The notes: generated by a model not told the origin, from the sequence alone. A stretch of DNA of 64,000 bases from Bacillus sp. THAF10 (GCF_009363695.1 NZ_CP045403.1:3978501-4042500), one strand, 5' to 3'. Counted from the first letter of the stretch, positions 44,784 to 53,925 are shown. Numbers and translations: made by a program.

Positions 44784-45788
44784 TTACAGGGATATCTCCA
44801 TTCTCTTTCTTTGTTCGAATCCTACCACCTTTGTATAGTTGTTCTCATGCAAGAGCATTCGTGCGTGATCAAGGTTTGTACCGAGATCATCAGGATAATG
44901 TGCGTCTGATGAAAGGGTTAGCGGTACTTGGTGCTTCGCGAGTACGTTAAGATAGCTAGGACTTGGGCATGCTTCTTTTATTGGATAGCGATAGGATAGC
45001 CCTGTGTTAATTTCTGAAGCGAGGTTATGCTTCTTAATCGTTGTTGCGACTCGCTCGTAATTCTCAAGCAATTGACCTTCATCTGGGCGATATCCGAACA
45101 CCTTTAGGTTATCTAGATGTGCGATAACATCAAACAAATTTGATTCGATTGACTGGCACACATAGGATGTATGCGTATGGTACAAGTCTCGTAGGTTCAT
45201 CTCCTTAAAATAATGCTGAGTTTCAGGATTATCAAAGCCCCAGCCCCGGACGAAGTGCACCGATCCGATGATATAATCCCAAGGCTTGTCGGAGATTAAA
45301 CGTTCAAGCTCTTCTTCCCCTTGAGGAAAAAAGTCAGCCTCCAGTCCGAGGCGAAGTGTCACGCCTTGAGACTTCCATTTTTCCTGCTGGGACTGAATAA
45401 ATTCAATGAACTCATTCATGGATGGGATGGTGGCCACATGGTTGAGCCAACGAGCTTGCACGCTTCCTAGTTCGTCCGCTTCAAGATGCATATGCTTGGT
45501 GAAATAGTCTAGGCATTCTTGGAAGCGATACAAATGTTCAACGATTCCCACTTCTTTTAAGCCTAGCTGTTTTGCACGCTCAAGGTATAAATCAAGCCAA
45601 GCCTCTGAGTAACAGCCTTGACGGATACGGTCGCTGATATCACTTGAGAGATGATTGATCCATTCCAAGGAGTGGCGGTTTTCCTTAAGGTCCTTATCTT
45701 TAAAAAAGGCGAGCGCCTTTGCAGTGCGTGCGAGCCAATTTGTCGAGTATGGCCCTTCTTCTAGGTGCACATGATAGTCAAGTTTCAA
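44784..45788 (-). CDS. PHP-domain phosphoesterase (histidinol-phosphatase-like)
   Basis: A 334-residue PHP hydrolase. Metal-site motifs are DYHVHLEEGPYS (residues 4-15), LGLEADFF near 150, IGSVHF near 175 and LSSDAHYPDDLG near 303. Members remove phosphate from small phosphomonoesters or cyclic phosphates. It is last in a transport operon that also holds an alkaline-phosphatase-fold enzyme. A catabolic step acting on the imported organophosphate is therefore more likely than histidine biosynthesis. The N-terminal insert (residues 15-70) is longer than in HisK. Confidence 0.85.
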   Translation of the reverse strand: MKLDYHVHLEEGPYSTNWLARTAKALAFFKDKDLKENRHSLEWINHLSSDISDRIRQGCYSEAWLDLYLERAKQLGLKEVGIVEHLYRFQECLDYFTKHMHLEADELGSVQARWLNHVATIPSMNEFIEFIQSQQEKWKSQGVTLRLGLEADFFPQGEEELERLISDKPWDYIIGSVHFVRGWGFDNPETQHYFKEMNLRDLYHTHTSYVCQSIESNLFDVIAHLDNLKVFGYRPDEGQLLENYERVATTIKKHNLASEINTGLSYRYPIKEACPSPSYLNVLAKHQVPLTLSSDAHYPDDLGTNLDHARMLLHENNYTKVVGFEQRKRMEISL

Positions 45789-45802
45789 GATGTCACTTCC
45801 TT

Positions 45803-46594
45803 TTACTCATTCGCTACTATCCAGTCTACATTTCGTAATCCCTCATGTCCGTGCCATGCTTGAGGGAGTAAGTTGTTACATACAATCGCATCCACTTCAT
45901 CTAGCCGACAAATTTTACAAAAGGCATCTACCCCTATTTTGGAATGATCGGCAAGGACGAAAATTTCCTTTGAGGCTTTAATCATGGATTTGGAAATCAT
46001 TGATTCACTAAGATCATAGTCACTAATGCCGTTTTGCAAGGACATACCTCCCGCAGAGATAAAGGCTTGGTCTATGATGAAATTTTCTAAAACCATTTCC
46101 GTAATCTTTCCTGTAATGGAATGCTGCTTAATATTTAGCTCGCCACCAAGTAATATAACTTGTCCGGAAAACTCATGTCGGTTTAGTGAATCAAGCAGGA
46201 TCGATGAAACTGGAAGTGAGTTCGTTAGAATGGTTACGTTTTCTTTATTCTTAATGTGCCTGGCAAGTTCAAGCATGGTTGTACCAATATCAATCACAAG
46301 GGTGGTGCCATCTTTAATGAACTCCGCCGCTTTTTTTCCGATTAATTTTTTTTCCTGTTCTAGAATGCTTTTTCGATTATTTAGTGAAGGTTCGCCGTGC
46401 TGATAGCTTGAAAGAACTGCCCCACCATAGACTCTTTTGATGAGGCTATCTTTTTCAAGCTGATCCAAGTCACGACGAATGGTTTCCGATGTAACAGAAA
46501 ATTGTTCTGCTAAACTCGTTACTTGTACTTTTTGTTTTAACTTTAGTTGATCGAGGATAAATCGTTTTCGTTCTTCAGGAAACAAGTCTTTCAT
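45803..46594 (-). CDS. DeoR/GlpR-family transcriptional repressor
   Basis: A 263-residue regulator. The N-terminal DeoR HTH is VTSLAEQFSVTSETIRRDLD, followed by the DeoRC sensor with KRVYGGAV and IDIGTTMLELARHI motifs, which bind sugar phosphates or other phosphorylated ligands. It is embedded in the operon it presumably controls. Two 20-bp direct repeats upstream of the first gene (51272-51311) are the likely operator. Confidence 0.9.
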   Translation of the reverse strand: MKDLFPEERKRFILDQLKLKQKVQVTSLAEQFSVTSETIRRDLDQLEKDSLIKRVYGGAVLSSYQHGEPSLNNRKSILEQEKKLIGKKAAEFIKDGTTLVIDIGTTMLELARHIKNKENVTILTNSLPVSSILLDSLNRHEFSGQVILLGGELNIKQHSITGKITEMVLENFIIDQAFISAGGMSLQNGISDYDLSESMISKSMIKASKEIFVLADHSKIGVDAFCKICRLDEVDAIVCNNLLPQAWHGHEGLRNVDWIVANE

Positions 46595-46608
46595 CACCTT
46601 TCTATCTC

Positions 46609-47613
46609 CTACAGAGAGCTACATGCCGTTTTTGGAATGATCAAACGAACATCTTCTCCTTCTGCGTAGCTTGCCGTTCGATTAATCTCATCAACTAGGA
46701 CACTATGATTGTCTACTTGAACCTTATAGCTTACTATGTTTCCATTTAACATTTTACGTTTGATTTGTCCGTTAAGCACATACTGCTCATCATTGGTTAA
46801 TAGGGTTTCTTTGCTAGAAGTGAGGAGTATGCTTTCAGGCCGAATGGCGACGTCTTGTTGGGCAACCATCCCTGTACATTCTCCCCACTCTGTAGCGGAA
46901 AATAAATTGTAGGCACCAATGAAGCTAGCAACGAACTTGTTTTTTGGTTTCGTATAAATTTCTTCAGGAGATCCTGCTTGCTCAATGATTCCTCTGTTCA
47001 TGACATAGATAGTATCACTTAAAATCATGGCTTCCTTCTGGTCATGGGTGACAAAGATTGTCGTAATATCAAGCTCGCGTTGGATTTTTTTTACTTCCTC
47101 TTGTAGCGATTTTCTAATTTTTGCATCCAAGGCACTAAACGGCTCATCTAGTAAAAGAACGCTAGGCTCCATTATGAGCGAACGAGCAAAGGCAACGCGT
47201 TGCTGTTGACCACCCGATAGCTCATGTGGGTAGCGCTTCTCAAGGTCACCCAAGTCCATCATGTCCATCATCTTCTTTACCTTCGACTCAACATTGCCCT
47301 CTTTCTTCATCTTCAAGCCGTATGAAATGTTTTGAAACACAGTCATATTCGGAAATAGAGCATACGATTGAAAGACCATCCCAATTCCACGTTTTCGTGA
47401 AGGAAGATGGGTAATGTCTTGGTTGTTAACCATGATGTTTCCTGCATCAACCCCTGTAATTCCCGCAATAGAACGGAGCAAGGTACTTTTACCACAACCG
47501 CTTTGGCCAAGTAATGTAACAAATTCTCCCTTTTCAATGGAGAAGGAAAGGTTATCAAGAACCGTTTTATCATCATAGCGTTTTACTAATGAATCTACTT
47601 GTACATAACTCAT
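46609..47613 (-). CDS. ABC importer ATPase (PotA/FbpC type)
   Basis: A 334-residue ATP-binding subunit. Walker A is GQSGCGKSTL (36-45), signature ELSGGQQQRVAFARS near 133, Walker B VLLLDEPFSALD near 155, and the H-loop VTHDQKEAM. A C-terminal TOBE domain follows (AIRPESILL near 252). It powers the permease pair encoded just upstream (4-bp overlap). Confidence 0.93.
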   Translation of the reverse strand: MSYVQVDSLVKRYDDKTVLDNLSFSIEKGEFVTLLGQSGCGKSTLLRSIAGITGVDAGNIMVNNQDITHLPSRKRGIGMVFQSYALFPNMTVFQNISYGLKMKKEGNVESKVKKMMDMMDLGDLEKRYPHELSGGQQQRVAFARSLIMEPSVLLLDEPFSALDAKIRKSLQEEVKKIQRELDITTIFVTHDQKEAMILSDTIYVMNRGIIEQAGSPEEIYTKPKNKFVASFIGAYNLFSATEWGECTGMVAQQDVAIRPESILLTSSKETLLTNDEQYVLNGQIKRKMLNGNIVSYKVQVDNHSVLVDEINRTASYAEGEDVRLIIPKTACSSL

Positions 47614-48470
47614 TTTACCTCTCCTTCATGGATGGAAATTTTCATAGGTTGCTTTGTTTTTAGGAAAATCGATTTTTTCTTCGTAGTTTGACTAGACTTC
47701 TTTGATTGTAAGGTTAAAAGGAAGCCAGTAATGATAATAATAATGGTGTAATACGAAATAACGATCGCGCTCGTTAAATGACCATTTTTACTGAGCTGTT
47801 GGTAAAGATAGATTTGTAACGTTTCATAGCGTCCCCCAACAAGTATGTTTGCTAGCGCAAATTCACCAAAGAGCATGGAAATGGAAAGCAACGTAGCAGC
47901 CAAAATTCCCTTTGAGATATTCGGAAGAACAACGGATAATATCGCTTTAACCTTTGATGCCCCGAGAAGTTCTGCTGCTTGAATGAGCTCGATCGCATTG
48001 ACCGAATACAAGCTATTTCTAATGCCTTGATACACAAATGGAATGATAATCACCGCATAAATTCCTATTAAAATCCATGGTGTTCCAACGATCGTGAACG
48101 TGCTAGAAGAATACAAGTTTAGTAGTCCAATGGCTGAAGCAACAGCAGGAACACCGTAGGGCAACATCGAGATAAGCTTCAGGACCATCTCTTGCTTTGG
48201 GAAGTAGAGAAGGACAACAAATATCGTGATCAGCATAATGACCATGCTCAAGCCGACCCCACCAGCGATGACAAAGATGGAACGCCCTAGTGCCTGAAAA
48301 AAACGTTCATCTTGGAAAAGCTGGATGTACCATGAGAAAGTCCATGACTCTGGTAAAATCGTCGTACTCCAATTTTTAGAAAGCGAATAAACGAGCGTTC
48401 CAGCGAGTGGAAGTAGTAAATAGATTGCTAGTAAGATGACGATGAAAAGATGTATAGGCTTGGTTTTCAT
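47610..48470 (-). CDS. ABC importer permease
   Basis: A 286-residue inner-membrane subunit with six hydrophobic helices. The coupling EAA motif is AAELLGASKVKAILSVVLPNI (about 185-204). It overlaps both neighbours by 4 bp, so the permease/ATPase trio is translationally coupled. C-terminal residues after 255 form a Lys/Ser-rich tail. Confidence 0.92.
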   Translation of the reverse strand: MKTKPIHLFIVILLAIYLLLPLAGTLVYSLSKNWSTTILPESWTFSWYIQLFQDERFFQALGRSIFVIAGGVGLSMVIMLITIFVVLLYFPKQEMVLKLISMLPYGVPAVASAIGLLNLYSSSTFTIVGTPWILIGIYAVIIIPFVYQGIRNSLYSVNAIELIQAAELLGASKVKAILSVVLPNISKGILAATLLSISMLFGEFALANILVGGRYETLQIYLYQQLSKNGHLTSAIVISYYTIIIIITGFLLTLQSKKSSQTTKKKSIFLKTKQPMKISIHEGEVK

Positions 48471-49309
48471 TTAATATCCCGCCTAACTTTACGCATGATT
48501 TTTTCATTTAACCAAAGGGAACCAAGCATAATTACTGCAAGGATGACCCCAAAGGCACTCGCAAGATTCGGATCTAAGAACACATCTCCTGAAATGAGTG
48601 AACCAATTTGCAATGGTATTAAGTTATACGTTGAGCCAACGAGTGCGTATGCTGTTGCATAAGCCCCAAGTGAGTTTGCAAGTAATATCGTGTACGTTCC
48701 AAAAATTCCTGGTAATAAAACAGGAAGTCCAATTTTTAGCCAATACTGAAGCGACCTACCCCCAAGTAGGTTGGAAGCATAGCGCCACTCGTTATTTAAC
48801 GCTTGATAGGTTGGAAGTAGCAGCATTATCGCAAACGGCACTTGGAAGTAAACATAGACAATGATCAATCCAACCCAAGAATACAAATTAAAGCTCTCCG
48901 CAATCGGAAGTCCTAATTCTGAAAATAACAATGTGAATAGCCCATTGTTTCCAAGTAAAACGATAAAGGATACAGCAAGGGGAATGCCTTCAAAATAAGA
49001 CGTCATATTGGTAATCATAACCATGTATTTATTCCCTCTGCTTGCTAGCGTCGTAATGGAATAACCACCGATTGCTGCTATAATAATCGCAATCGAGGCT
49101 GAAATAATCGAGATTTGCAAACTATTTGTGATGGATTGGAGATAAAAGGCATCACTAAAAATGATTTGAAATTGTTCTAATCCAAATGCTCCGTCACTTC
49201 CTCTGAAGCTTTGAACAAGCATGTTCACAAGAGGAGCAAGCAAAAACCCACATAAAACAAGAGCAAATGGCACAAGCCAAATTAATATAAGCAGCTTTGA
49301 ACGTACCAA
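48467..49309 (-). CDS. ABC importer permease
   Basis: A 280-residue permease partner. Its EAA-type loop is ASNLLGGRSLQYWLKIGLPVL near residue 178, with six TM helices. The GTG/ATG start is 22 nt after the phosphoesterase gene. Together with the gene above it forms a heterodimeric channel of the iron/putrescine/phosphonate type. Confidence 0.92.
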   Translation of the reverse strand: MVRSKLLILIWLVPFALVLCGFLLAPLVNMLVQSFRGSDGAFGLEQFQIIFSDAFYLQSITNSLQISIISASIAIIIAAIGGYSITTLASRGNKYMVMITNMTSYFEGIPLAVSFIVLLGNNGLFTLLFSELGLPIAESFNLYSWVGLIIVYVYFQVPFAIMLLLPTYQALNNEWRYASNLLGGRSLQYWLKIGLPVLLPGIFGTYTILLANSLGAYATAYALVGSTYNLIPLQIGSLISGDVFLDPNLASAFGVILAVIMLGSLWLNEKIMRKVRRDIK

Positions 49310-49331
49310 CGAAAACGTCCTCCTTTTTCGG

Positions 49332-50156
49332 TTACAGCAATGATTGCACTGTCGGTGGTAGTGGTTGCATGTTCGCTGATGGATCTATATTCATTAAGTG
49401 ACACATCAACGGAGCAAAGGCTAGCTGACCAAAAGTGATATCCTGAACGCCTTTTTTTACTTTGTCACTGATGACATAAAATGGCACCATTCGTTCACCA
49501 TCCGTTGTTCCGCCATGAAGTCCCCATTCTGACATGCCGTGATCAGCTGTAACGACCACTTGATAGCCTTCCTTCAGCCAAATCGGAATGAGCTCAGAAA
49601 GAAGATTATCCACATTCAAAATTCGTGCACGATATTCCTTTGAATTGCTACCAAATTTGTGCCCCTCATCATCCACATTCATGGAATGAATATAGAGAAA
49701 GTCTGGATTTACTTGACGACGCAAGAACTCTCCATCAAGGAATAGATGGCTATCTGGGTAATGATCCTCCCAATAAAAGCGTCCATTTTGAATCGGCTTC
49801 TCTGTGTGTAGTTGGTCACGGTCCTCGATAAAATGAAACGGTGCACGGTTGTATAATTCACTAACCCAAAAGTAAGAAGCCGTTGCATTTGTCAAACCAT
49901 GCTTTTTCGTTAAATGAAAAAGGCTTTCTTGCTCGGATAATCTGACCATATTGTTATGTGTAATTCCATTCACTGAGCTAGGTGTACCGGTTAATAACAC
50001 TTCATATAAAGGTCTTGAGATACTAGGAAGCTCTGAAACTACTTGGCAGCGAGTAGCCTTCTTGCTCGCTGCTAAGTGTTCCATGAATCCTAAGTTCTCA
50101 ATCGCTAAGTCGTGACGCATGCCGTCAACAACAACGACGATGAGCTTATTTGACAT
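49332..50156 (-). CDS. Alkaline-phosphatase-superfamily phosphoesterase
   Basis: A 274-residue enzyme without signal peptide. Metal/nucleophile motifs are VVVDGMRHD (7-15), ELPSISRPLYEVLLTGTP (41-58, nucleophile Ser/Thr), NVDDEGHKFG near 164, TADHGMSEWG near 205 and a His in GLHGGTTDGERMVPF. This pattern fits nucleotide pyrophosphatase/phosphodiesterases and phosphonoacetate hydrolases. Located between binding protein and permeases, it probably hydrolyses the imported compound in the cytoplasm. It overlaps the binding-protein gene by 11 bp. Confidence 0.88.
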   Translation of the reverse strand: MSNKLIVVVVDGMRHDLAIENLGFMEHLAASKKATRCQVVSELPSISRPLYEVLLTGTPSSVNGITHNNMVRLSEQESLFHLTKKHGLTNATASYFWVSELYNRAPFHFIEDRDQLHTEKPIQNGRFYWEDHYPDSHLFLDGEFLRRQVNPDFLYIHSMNVDDEGHKFGSNSKEYRARILNVDNLLSELIPIWLKEGYQVVVTADHGMSEWGLHGGTTDGERMVPFYVISDKVKKGVQDITFGQLAFAPLMCHLMNIDPSANMQPLPPTVQSLL

Positions 50157-51255
50157 GAACTAAAACCTCACTCTGCCATAGACGTGGTAATTCTTTTGCT
50201 GTTTTTTCCCAGGCTTTTAAATCTTTAATTGGTACAGCATTTTTGTATTCCTCTTCTGGAACCATTTTTGCTGCAACATCCTCTGGTAGTTTAACGTTTT
50301 CTCGGATTGGTCGTGCATAGCCTTTTGCAAGGTTTACTTGACCTTCGTCACTTAAAATGTACTCACGGGTTAACATCGCAGCATGTGGCTGCTTGGCATT
50401 TTTGTTAATGATTGTTGCATAGCCACTAACGATAGAACCTTCTTTAGGGATTTTCACATCAAAACGCTCGCGATCTACCGCATCTGCATAGCCTAATGAG
50501 TTAAAGTCCCACATAATCCCAACTTCCATTTCTCCTGTTTCCATACCTGACACACTCAAGTTATTCGCAGTACTCAAACGCCCTTGTTTTGCAAGTTCAG
50601 CAAAGAAGTCGAGTCCTGGTTGAAGATTCGTTTCATCTCCCCCGTGTGCCAACGCGGCAGCAAGTACTGCAATTTGGGATTGTGATTCCGTCTTAACGTC
50701 ACCAACTGAAACCATGTAGTCTCCTTCTAGAAGGTCTTGCCATGATGTTGGTGCGTCCTCCACTTGCTTTTTATCTGTTACGAAGGAAATGGTTCCTTGG
50801 TAGCCAACCACCCAGTGTCCTTCGTCATCCTTGGCCCAATCAGGAATCTCATCCCAGTAAGAAGTCTTATATGGCAAGGTGATGCCTTTTTCTTTCGCAA
50901 TTGGACCAAACGAAACTCCTACATCCCCAATATCTGCTGTTGCATTTTTTCCTTCAGACTCCATCTTGGCAATTTCTTCTGCACTCGACATATCTGTATC
51001 TGTATGATCTAGTCCATATTTTTCGTTCATGTCTTCCCATGTCTCTTTCCAGTTCGCCCAAGCATCAGGCATGCCGACACTGTTCACAGCGCCCTCTTCC
51101 TTTGCTTTTCCTTCAATTTCTTCAAGACTTAAAGAATTTGGATCAAATGACAATTCATCGCTTGTTGCATCACCTGCTCCACAAGCCGTTAAGCTCATTA
51201 ATCCAATTCCTAACACGACATTACGAATAATTGTTTTACCTTTAAGAAAAGTCAT
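50146..51255 (-). CDS. ABC importer substrate-binding lipoprotein
   Basis: A 369-residue extracytoplasmic lipoprotein (lipobox LTAC at about residues 22-25) of the iron/thiamine/phosphonate solute-binding class 6 fold (EGAVNSVGMPDAW near 54, SWQDLLEG near 165, VGIMWDFNSLGY near 240). It delivers the substrate to the two permeases. ATG with AGGGAGGAAG. First gene of a seven-gene operon. Confidence 0.9.
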   Translation of the reverse strand: MTFLKGKTIIRNVVLGIGLMSLTACGAGDATSDELSFDPNSLSLEEIEGKAKEEGAVNSVGMPDAWANWKETWEDMNEKYGLDHTDTDMSSAEEIAKMESEGKNATADIGDVGVSFGPIAKEKGITLPYKTSYWDEIPDWAKDDEGHWVVGYQGTISFVTDKKQVEDAPTSWQDLLEGDYMVSVGDVKTESQSQIAVLAAALAHGGDETNLQPGLDFFAELAKQGRLSTANNLSVSGMETGEMEVGIMWDFNSLGYADAVDRERFDVKIPKEGSIVSGYATIINKNAKQPHAAMLTREYILSDEGQVNLAKGYARPIRENVKLPEDVAAKMVPEEEYKNAVPIKDLKAWEKTAKELPRLWQSEVLVHVK

Positions 51256-51271
51256 CTGACTTCCTCCCTAT

Positions 51272-51311
51272 TTGTTGTTTTTTGTTGTATTCTGTTGTTT
51301 TTTGTTGTATT
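51272..51311 (-). promoter_or_regulatory. Two 20-bp direct repeats, likely DeoR operator
   Basis: Minus-strand AATACAACAAAAAACAACAG is followed immediately by a second copy differing in the last base. The repeats lie 17-56 bp before the first gene. DeoR/GlpR sites often contain ACAAAAAACA-type repeats. Confidence 0.7.
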
Positions 51312-51454
51312 TCTTGTCTTCACTATACGAATAGATTGTTAATCCCACATAAAGGTATTGTAAAAAAATAATTATCAATTGTTACAAAACTAAAAATGAT
51401 AGATAGGTTAGGTGCACAAAAAGGGAGGAAAAGAGATAGCATTTTTTAAAAGCC

Positions 51455-51511
51455 AAAAAAGGTGCTAACCTTCCATATGAAAAGAACAATCCATACGGAA
51501 GGTTAAACACC
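51455..51511 (-). terminator. Minus-strand hairpin terminator upstream of the operon
   Basis: GGTG-TAACCTTCC-TATG and CATA-GGAAGGTTA-CACC arms, then TTTTTTGG on the minus strand. It lies 200 bp upstream of the binding-protein start with no minus-strand gene before it. It could be an attenuator, small-RNA end or insulator. Confidence 0.65.
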
Positions 51512-51645
51512 CTAGCCTTCTTTTGCTTATGTATTGGAGAAAAAATTTTATATTCGAAAAGTAAGTTTTGAGATATATTGGTAATATGCGGATTCGGTAA
51601 GAGAGAAATGTGCCTGTCTCTCTGTCGTAAAGGGAGGATAACTTA

Positions 51646-52722
51646 GTGAGGAAACACTATATTGATGTGATAAGAGTAGTAGCCATTATGTTACTCATTC
51701 CATTTCATACTGCAAGAATGTATGATTATTACCCGTTCTACATAAAAGGTGACGAAAGCATGATCTTACAGCTGTTTGCGATATTTTTGTCACAGTGGCG
51801 GATGCCGATTCTTTTCTTAGTTTCAGGTGTAGGGACATATTTCATCCTTCGTTCTAGAAGCAACAGATCCTTCATTCGCGATCGATTGACAAGATTACTC
51901 ATTCCCTTTATTTTTGCTGTATTAGTGATAGTTCCCCCTCAAGGATACTTTGCCTCCTTAAGTAAGGGAATCATTCCTCCTACTACAAGTTATTGGGAGT
52001 ACTATCCTACCTTCTTTACCTTTGATCTTTCACAGATTGACGGATTTACTGGAACGTTTACTCCGGCTCACATGTGGTTCATCTTATTTTTAGTCGTATT
52101 TTCGTTACTAAGCATTGCTGTTTTTCGCTTCATCCAACATAAGGAGAGTATGGTGACCTCTTCTACTTCTTCATGGTTTTTATATTTATTGATCATCCCT
52201 ATTTTTGTTACAGATATTGTGTTATTAGGGATGGAGTTTAACCCATTCTACTATTTTACTTTTTTTCTCTACGGGGCATACATCGTAAAAGAAACGGAAA
52301 TCGAGCGAATAGTAGAGAAAGAACGAACACGCCTATTATTGCTTGCTATTGTAAGCATGAGCGCTGTACTCTTCTTATATTGGCTGCACCTTACTAACGG
52401 CTATACTACTCCACTGATACTATTCACGTTGTTACAAGCCATCACCACCTTTGCATGGATTTTTGCAATAATTGGTTATTTCAAGGCCTATATGAACATA
52501 AAAAATAAATGGATTGCCTCTGTGAATAAAAAGGTTTTTACCATTTATATCCTTCACCAAACACTGATTGTGATTATTGGGTATTATTTGCAAGAGCTTT
52601 CTCTATCGATATGGGTTGAATTTATCCTTATTAATCTACTTACTTTCCTCTCGATTGGCTTGCTCTATTACCTTTTCATCAAACGCTTTACCTTTGTAAA
52701 AACTTTATTTGGAGCAAAATAA
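51646..52722 (+). CDS. Acyltransferase family 3 membrane protein
   Basis: A 358-residue integral membrane protein with about ten hydrophobic helices. The acyltransferase-3 opening is YIDVIRVVAIMLLIPFHTARMY (His near residue 21; shown in part), followed by FLSQWRMPILFLVSGVG near 47 and the RLLIPFIFAV block. Such enzymes O-acylate surface polysaccharides, peptidoglycan or lipids. GTG start with AAAGGGAGG. Hairpins follow the gene. Acceptor unknown. Confidence 0.9.
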   Translation: MRKHYIDVIRVVAIMLLIPFHTARMYDYYPFYIKGDESMILQLFAIFLSQWRMPILFLVSGVGTYFILRSRSNRSFIRDRLTRLLIPFIFAVLVIVPPQGYFASLSKGIIPPTTSYWEYYPTFFTFDLSQIDGFTGTFTPAHMWFILFLVVFSLLSIAVFRFIQHKESMVTSSTSSWFLYLLIIPIFVTDIVLLGMEFNPFYYFTFFLYGAYIVKETEIERIVEKERTRLLLLAIVSMSAVLFLYWLHLTNGYTTPLILFTLLQAITTFAWIFAIIGYFKAYMNIKNKWIASVNKKVFTIYILHQTLIVIIGYYLQELSLSIWVEFILINLLTFLSIGLLYYLFIKRFTFVKTLFGAK

Positions 52723-52726
52723 AAAA

Positions 52727-52796
52727 ACAGGTAGATATGGAATACCTGTCTTAAAAAGGCAGGTGTTCTACCCTATGTGGGTTGTTTCACCTGCTC
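52727..52796 (+). terminator. Hairpins after the acyltransferase gene
   Basis: ACAGGTA/TACCTGT (52727-52749) and GCAGGTG/CACCTGC (52759-52794) stems. T-tracts are poor, so this is only a probable terminator between convergent genes. Confidence 0.5.
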
Positions 52797-52805
52797 CCTC
52801 AAGCC

Positions 52806-53147
52806 TTACGTTAACTTTCCAGCATATAACGCTTTCGTATAAGTATAAAATACACTGATTACCACAACGAAGAAAATTACTTGTTTAATAAAAACAGGTA
52901 TGCCTATATTGGAGAAAATCAATAGTACTAAGGCTGCAGTGATAACAGTGTCTAATAGTGTGATCTTTACTCTCAAATCCGTACGTATTAAGCCATTTTT
53001 CACGGCAACGGCTACGCCTCCTACTACCAGAATAAAAACCCAAAACAAATATAATTCTTGATTTATCTTGTAGCCAAATAAAGGGATATAAAGGAGAGCA
53101 TATGCCCATTTTGACGCTCTCAGCAATTTATGTGATTGTTCATTCAA
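52806..53147 (-). CDS. Small four-TM membrane protein
   Basis: A 113-residue protein with four hydrophobic helices (about 15-32, 33-50, 61-83, 84-105). TTG start with GGAGGTG 7 nt upstream. I do not recognise the family. It is possibly linked with the lipoprotein gene on the same strand 118 bp away. Confidence 0.65.
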   Translation of the reverse strand: MNEQSHKLLRASKWAYALLYIPLFGYKINQELYLFWVFILVVGGVAVAVKNGLIRTDLRVKITLLDTVITAALVLLIFSNIGIPVFIKQVIFFVVVISVFYTYTKALYAGKLT

Positions 53148-53264
53148 TCATGTACACCTCCATTTTATATATTGAAGGGAAAGGTGTTTTCATCCTTCTA
53201 TGTTTGAAAGGTTTAAACGGTCGTTTTTCCTGTTAACTTCCCCTCCAAAAGAAACTCCCCTATT

Positions 53265-53732
53265 CTAATAGGAAAATAGAATCGGAGAGTTTAAATTCTC
53301 TTCTGTCACAATATAAAAAATGGTGTAAGTATCAAACTTTAAGTGAAGAAATTCCATCTCATGATTTTCTAACCCTACTGGAACCTCTTGGCTTTCATTA
53401 ACTACACCCCATACGTGGGAATCACCGTCTATTTCTGATCCAGCACTCCACGAAATGCCATCCTCATCAACAAGCTCTAAAGGTTTTCTATTATGGTTTC
53501 TCAGCGTTTTATCCAAGAAGTAAAAAAAGTAGATTGTCTCATTCCACTCATAAAGGATGATATCCTTATTGTCTATACTGTGTGTTAGTAATACGTTTTC
53601 TTCAGAGTATGTACTGTTTATGATGTTTTCTATTTCTTTAACATTATAATCTTTGCCTTCTACGTTTAAGGAACAGCCAACTAATAGGATAATACAAAAT
53701 AACTGGATAATAGTTTGGGTTAATTTGATCAT
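53265..53732 (-). CDS. Small lipoprotein of unknown function
   Basis: A 155-residue protein with signal peptide and lipobox LVGC (residues 17-20), so lipid-anchored outside the membrane. The mature domain is mixed beta with many acidic residues and no recognised motif. ATG with GGAGG upstream. A parS-like site lies 24 bp before it. Confidence 0.75.
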   Translation of the reverse strand: MIKLTQTIIQLFCIILLVGCSLNVEGKDYNVKEIENIINSTYSEENVLLTHSIDNKDIILYEWNETIYFFYFLDKTLRNHNRKPLELVDEDGISWSAGSEIDGDSHVWGVVNESQEVPVGLENHEMEFLHLKFDTYTIFYIVTEENLNSPILFSY

Positions 53733-53755
53733 GATTCCTCCAAATCTATGAAATA

Positions 53756-53771
53756 TGTTTCACGTGTAACA
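53756..53771. other. parS-like ParB (Spo0J) binding site 2
   Basis: TGTTTCACGTGTAACA, identical in all 16 bases and orientation to site 1 at 25906. Minus strand TGTTACACGTGAAACA fits the B. subtilis consensus. Confidence 0.8.
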
Positions 53772-53796
53772 CCATTCTTCCATTTAACCAGCAATC

Positions 53797-53925
53797 TTAA
53801 TCTAACAAAAAATCACTTTCTATCTTTTTCTTCATTTGTGCTTTATAACCTGCATGCCATTTGTGATTTATTGTAAATTTTTTAAAAAAGACAAAAAGTA
53901 GTTCATCTATGGAATTGATTTTTAG
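53797..53925 (-). other. Start-less small ORF, paralogue 2
   Basis: Minus-strand frame reads IDELLFVFFKKFTINHKWHA then GYKAQMKKKIESDFLLD and stops at 53797. It resembles the start-less frame at 26690 but has no canonical start codon. The remaining 53733-54074 bases hold only the parS-like site and no other gene. Confidence 0.3.
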
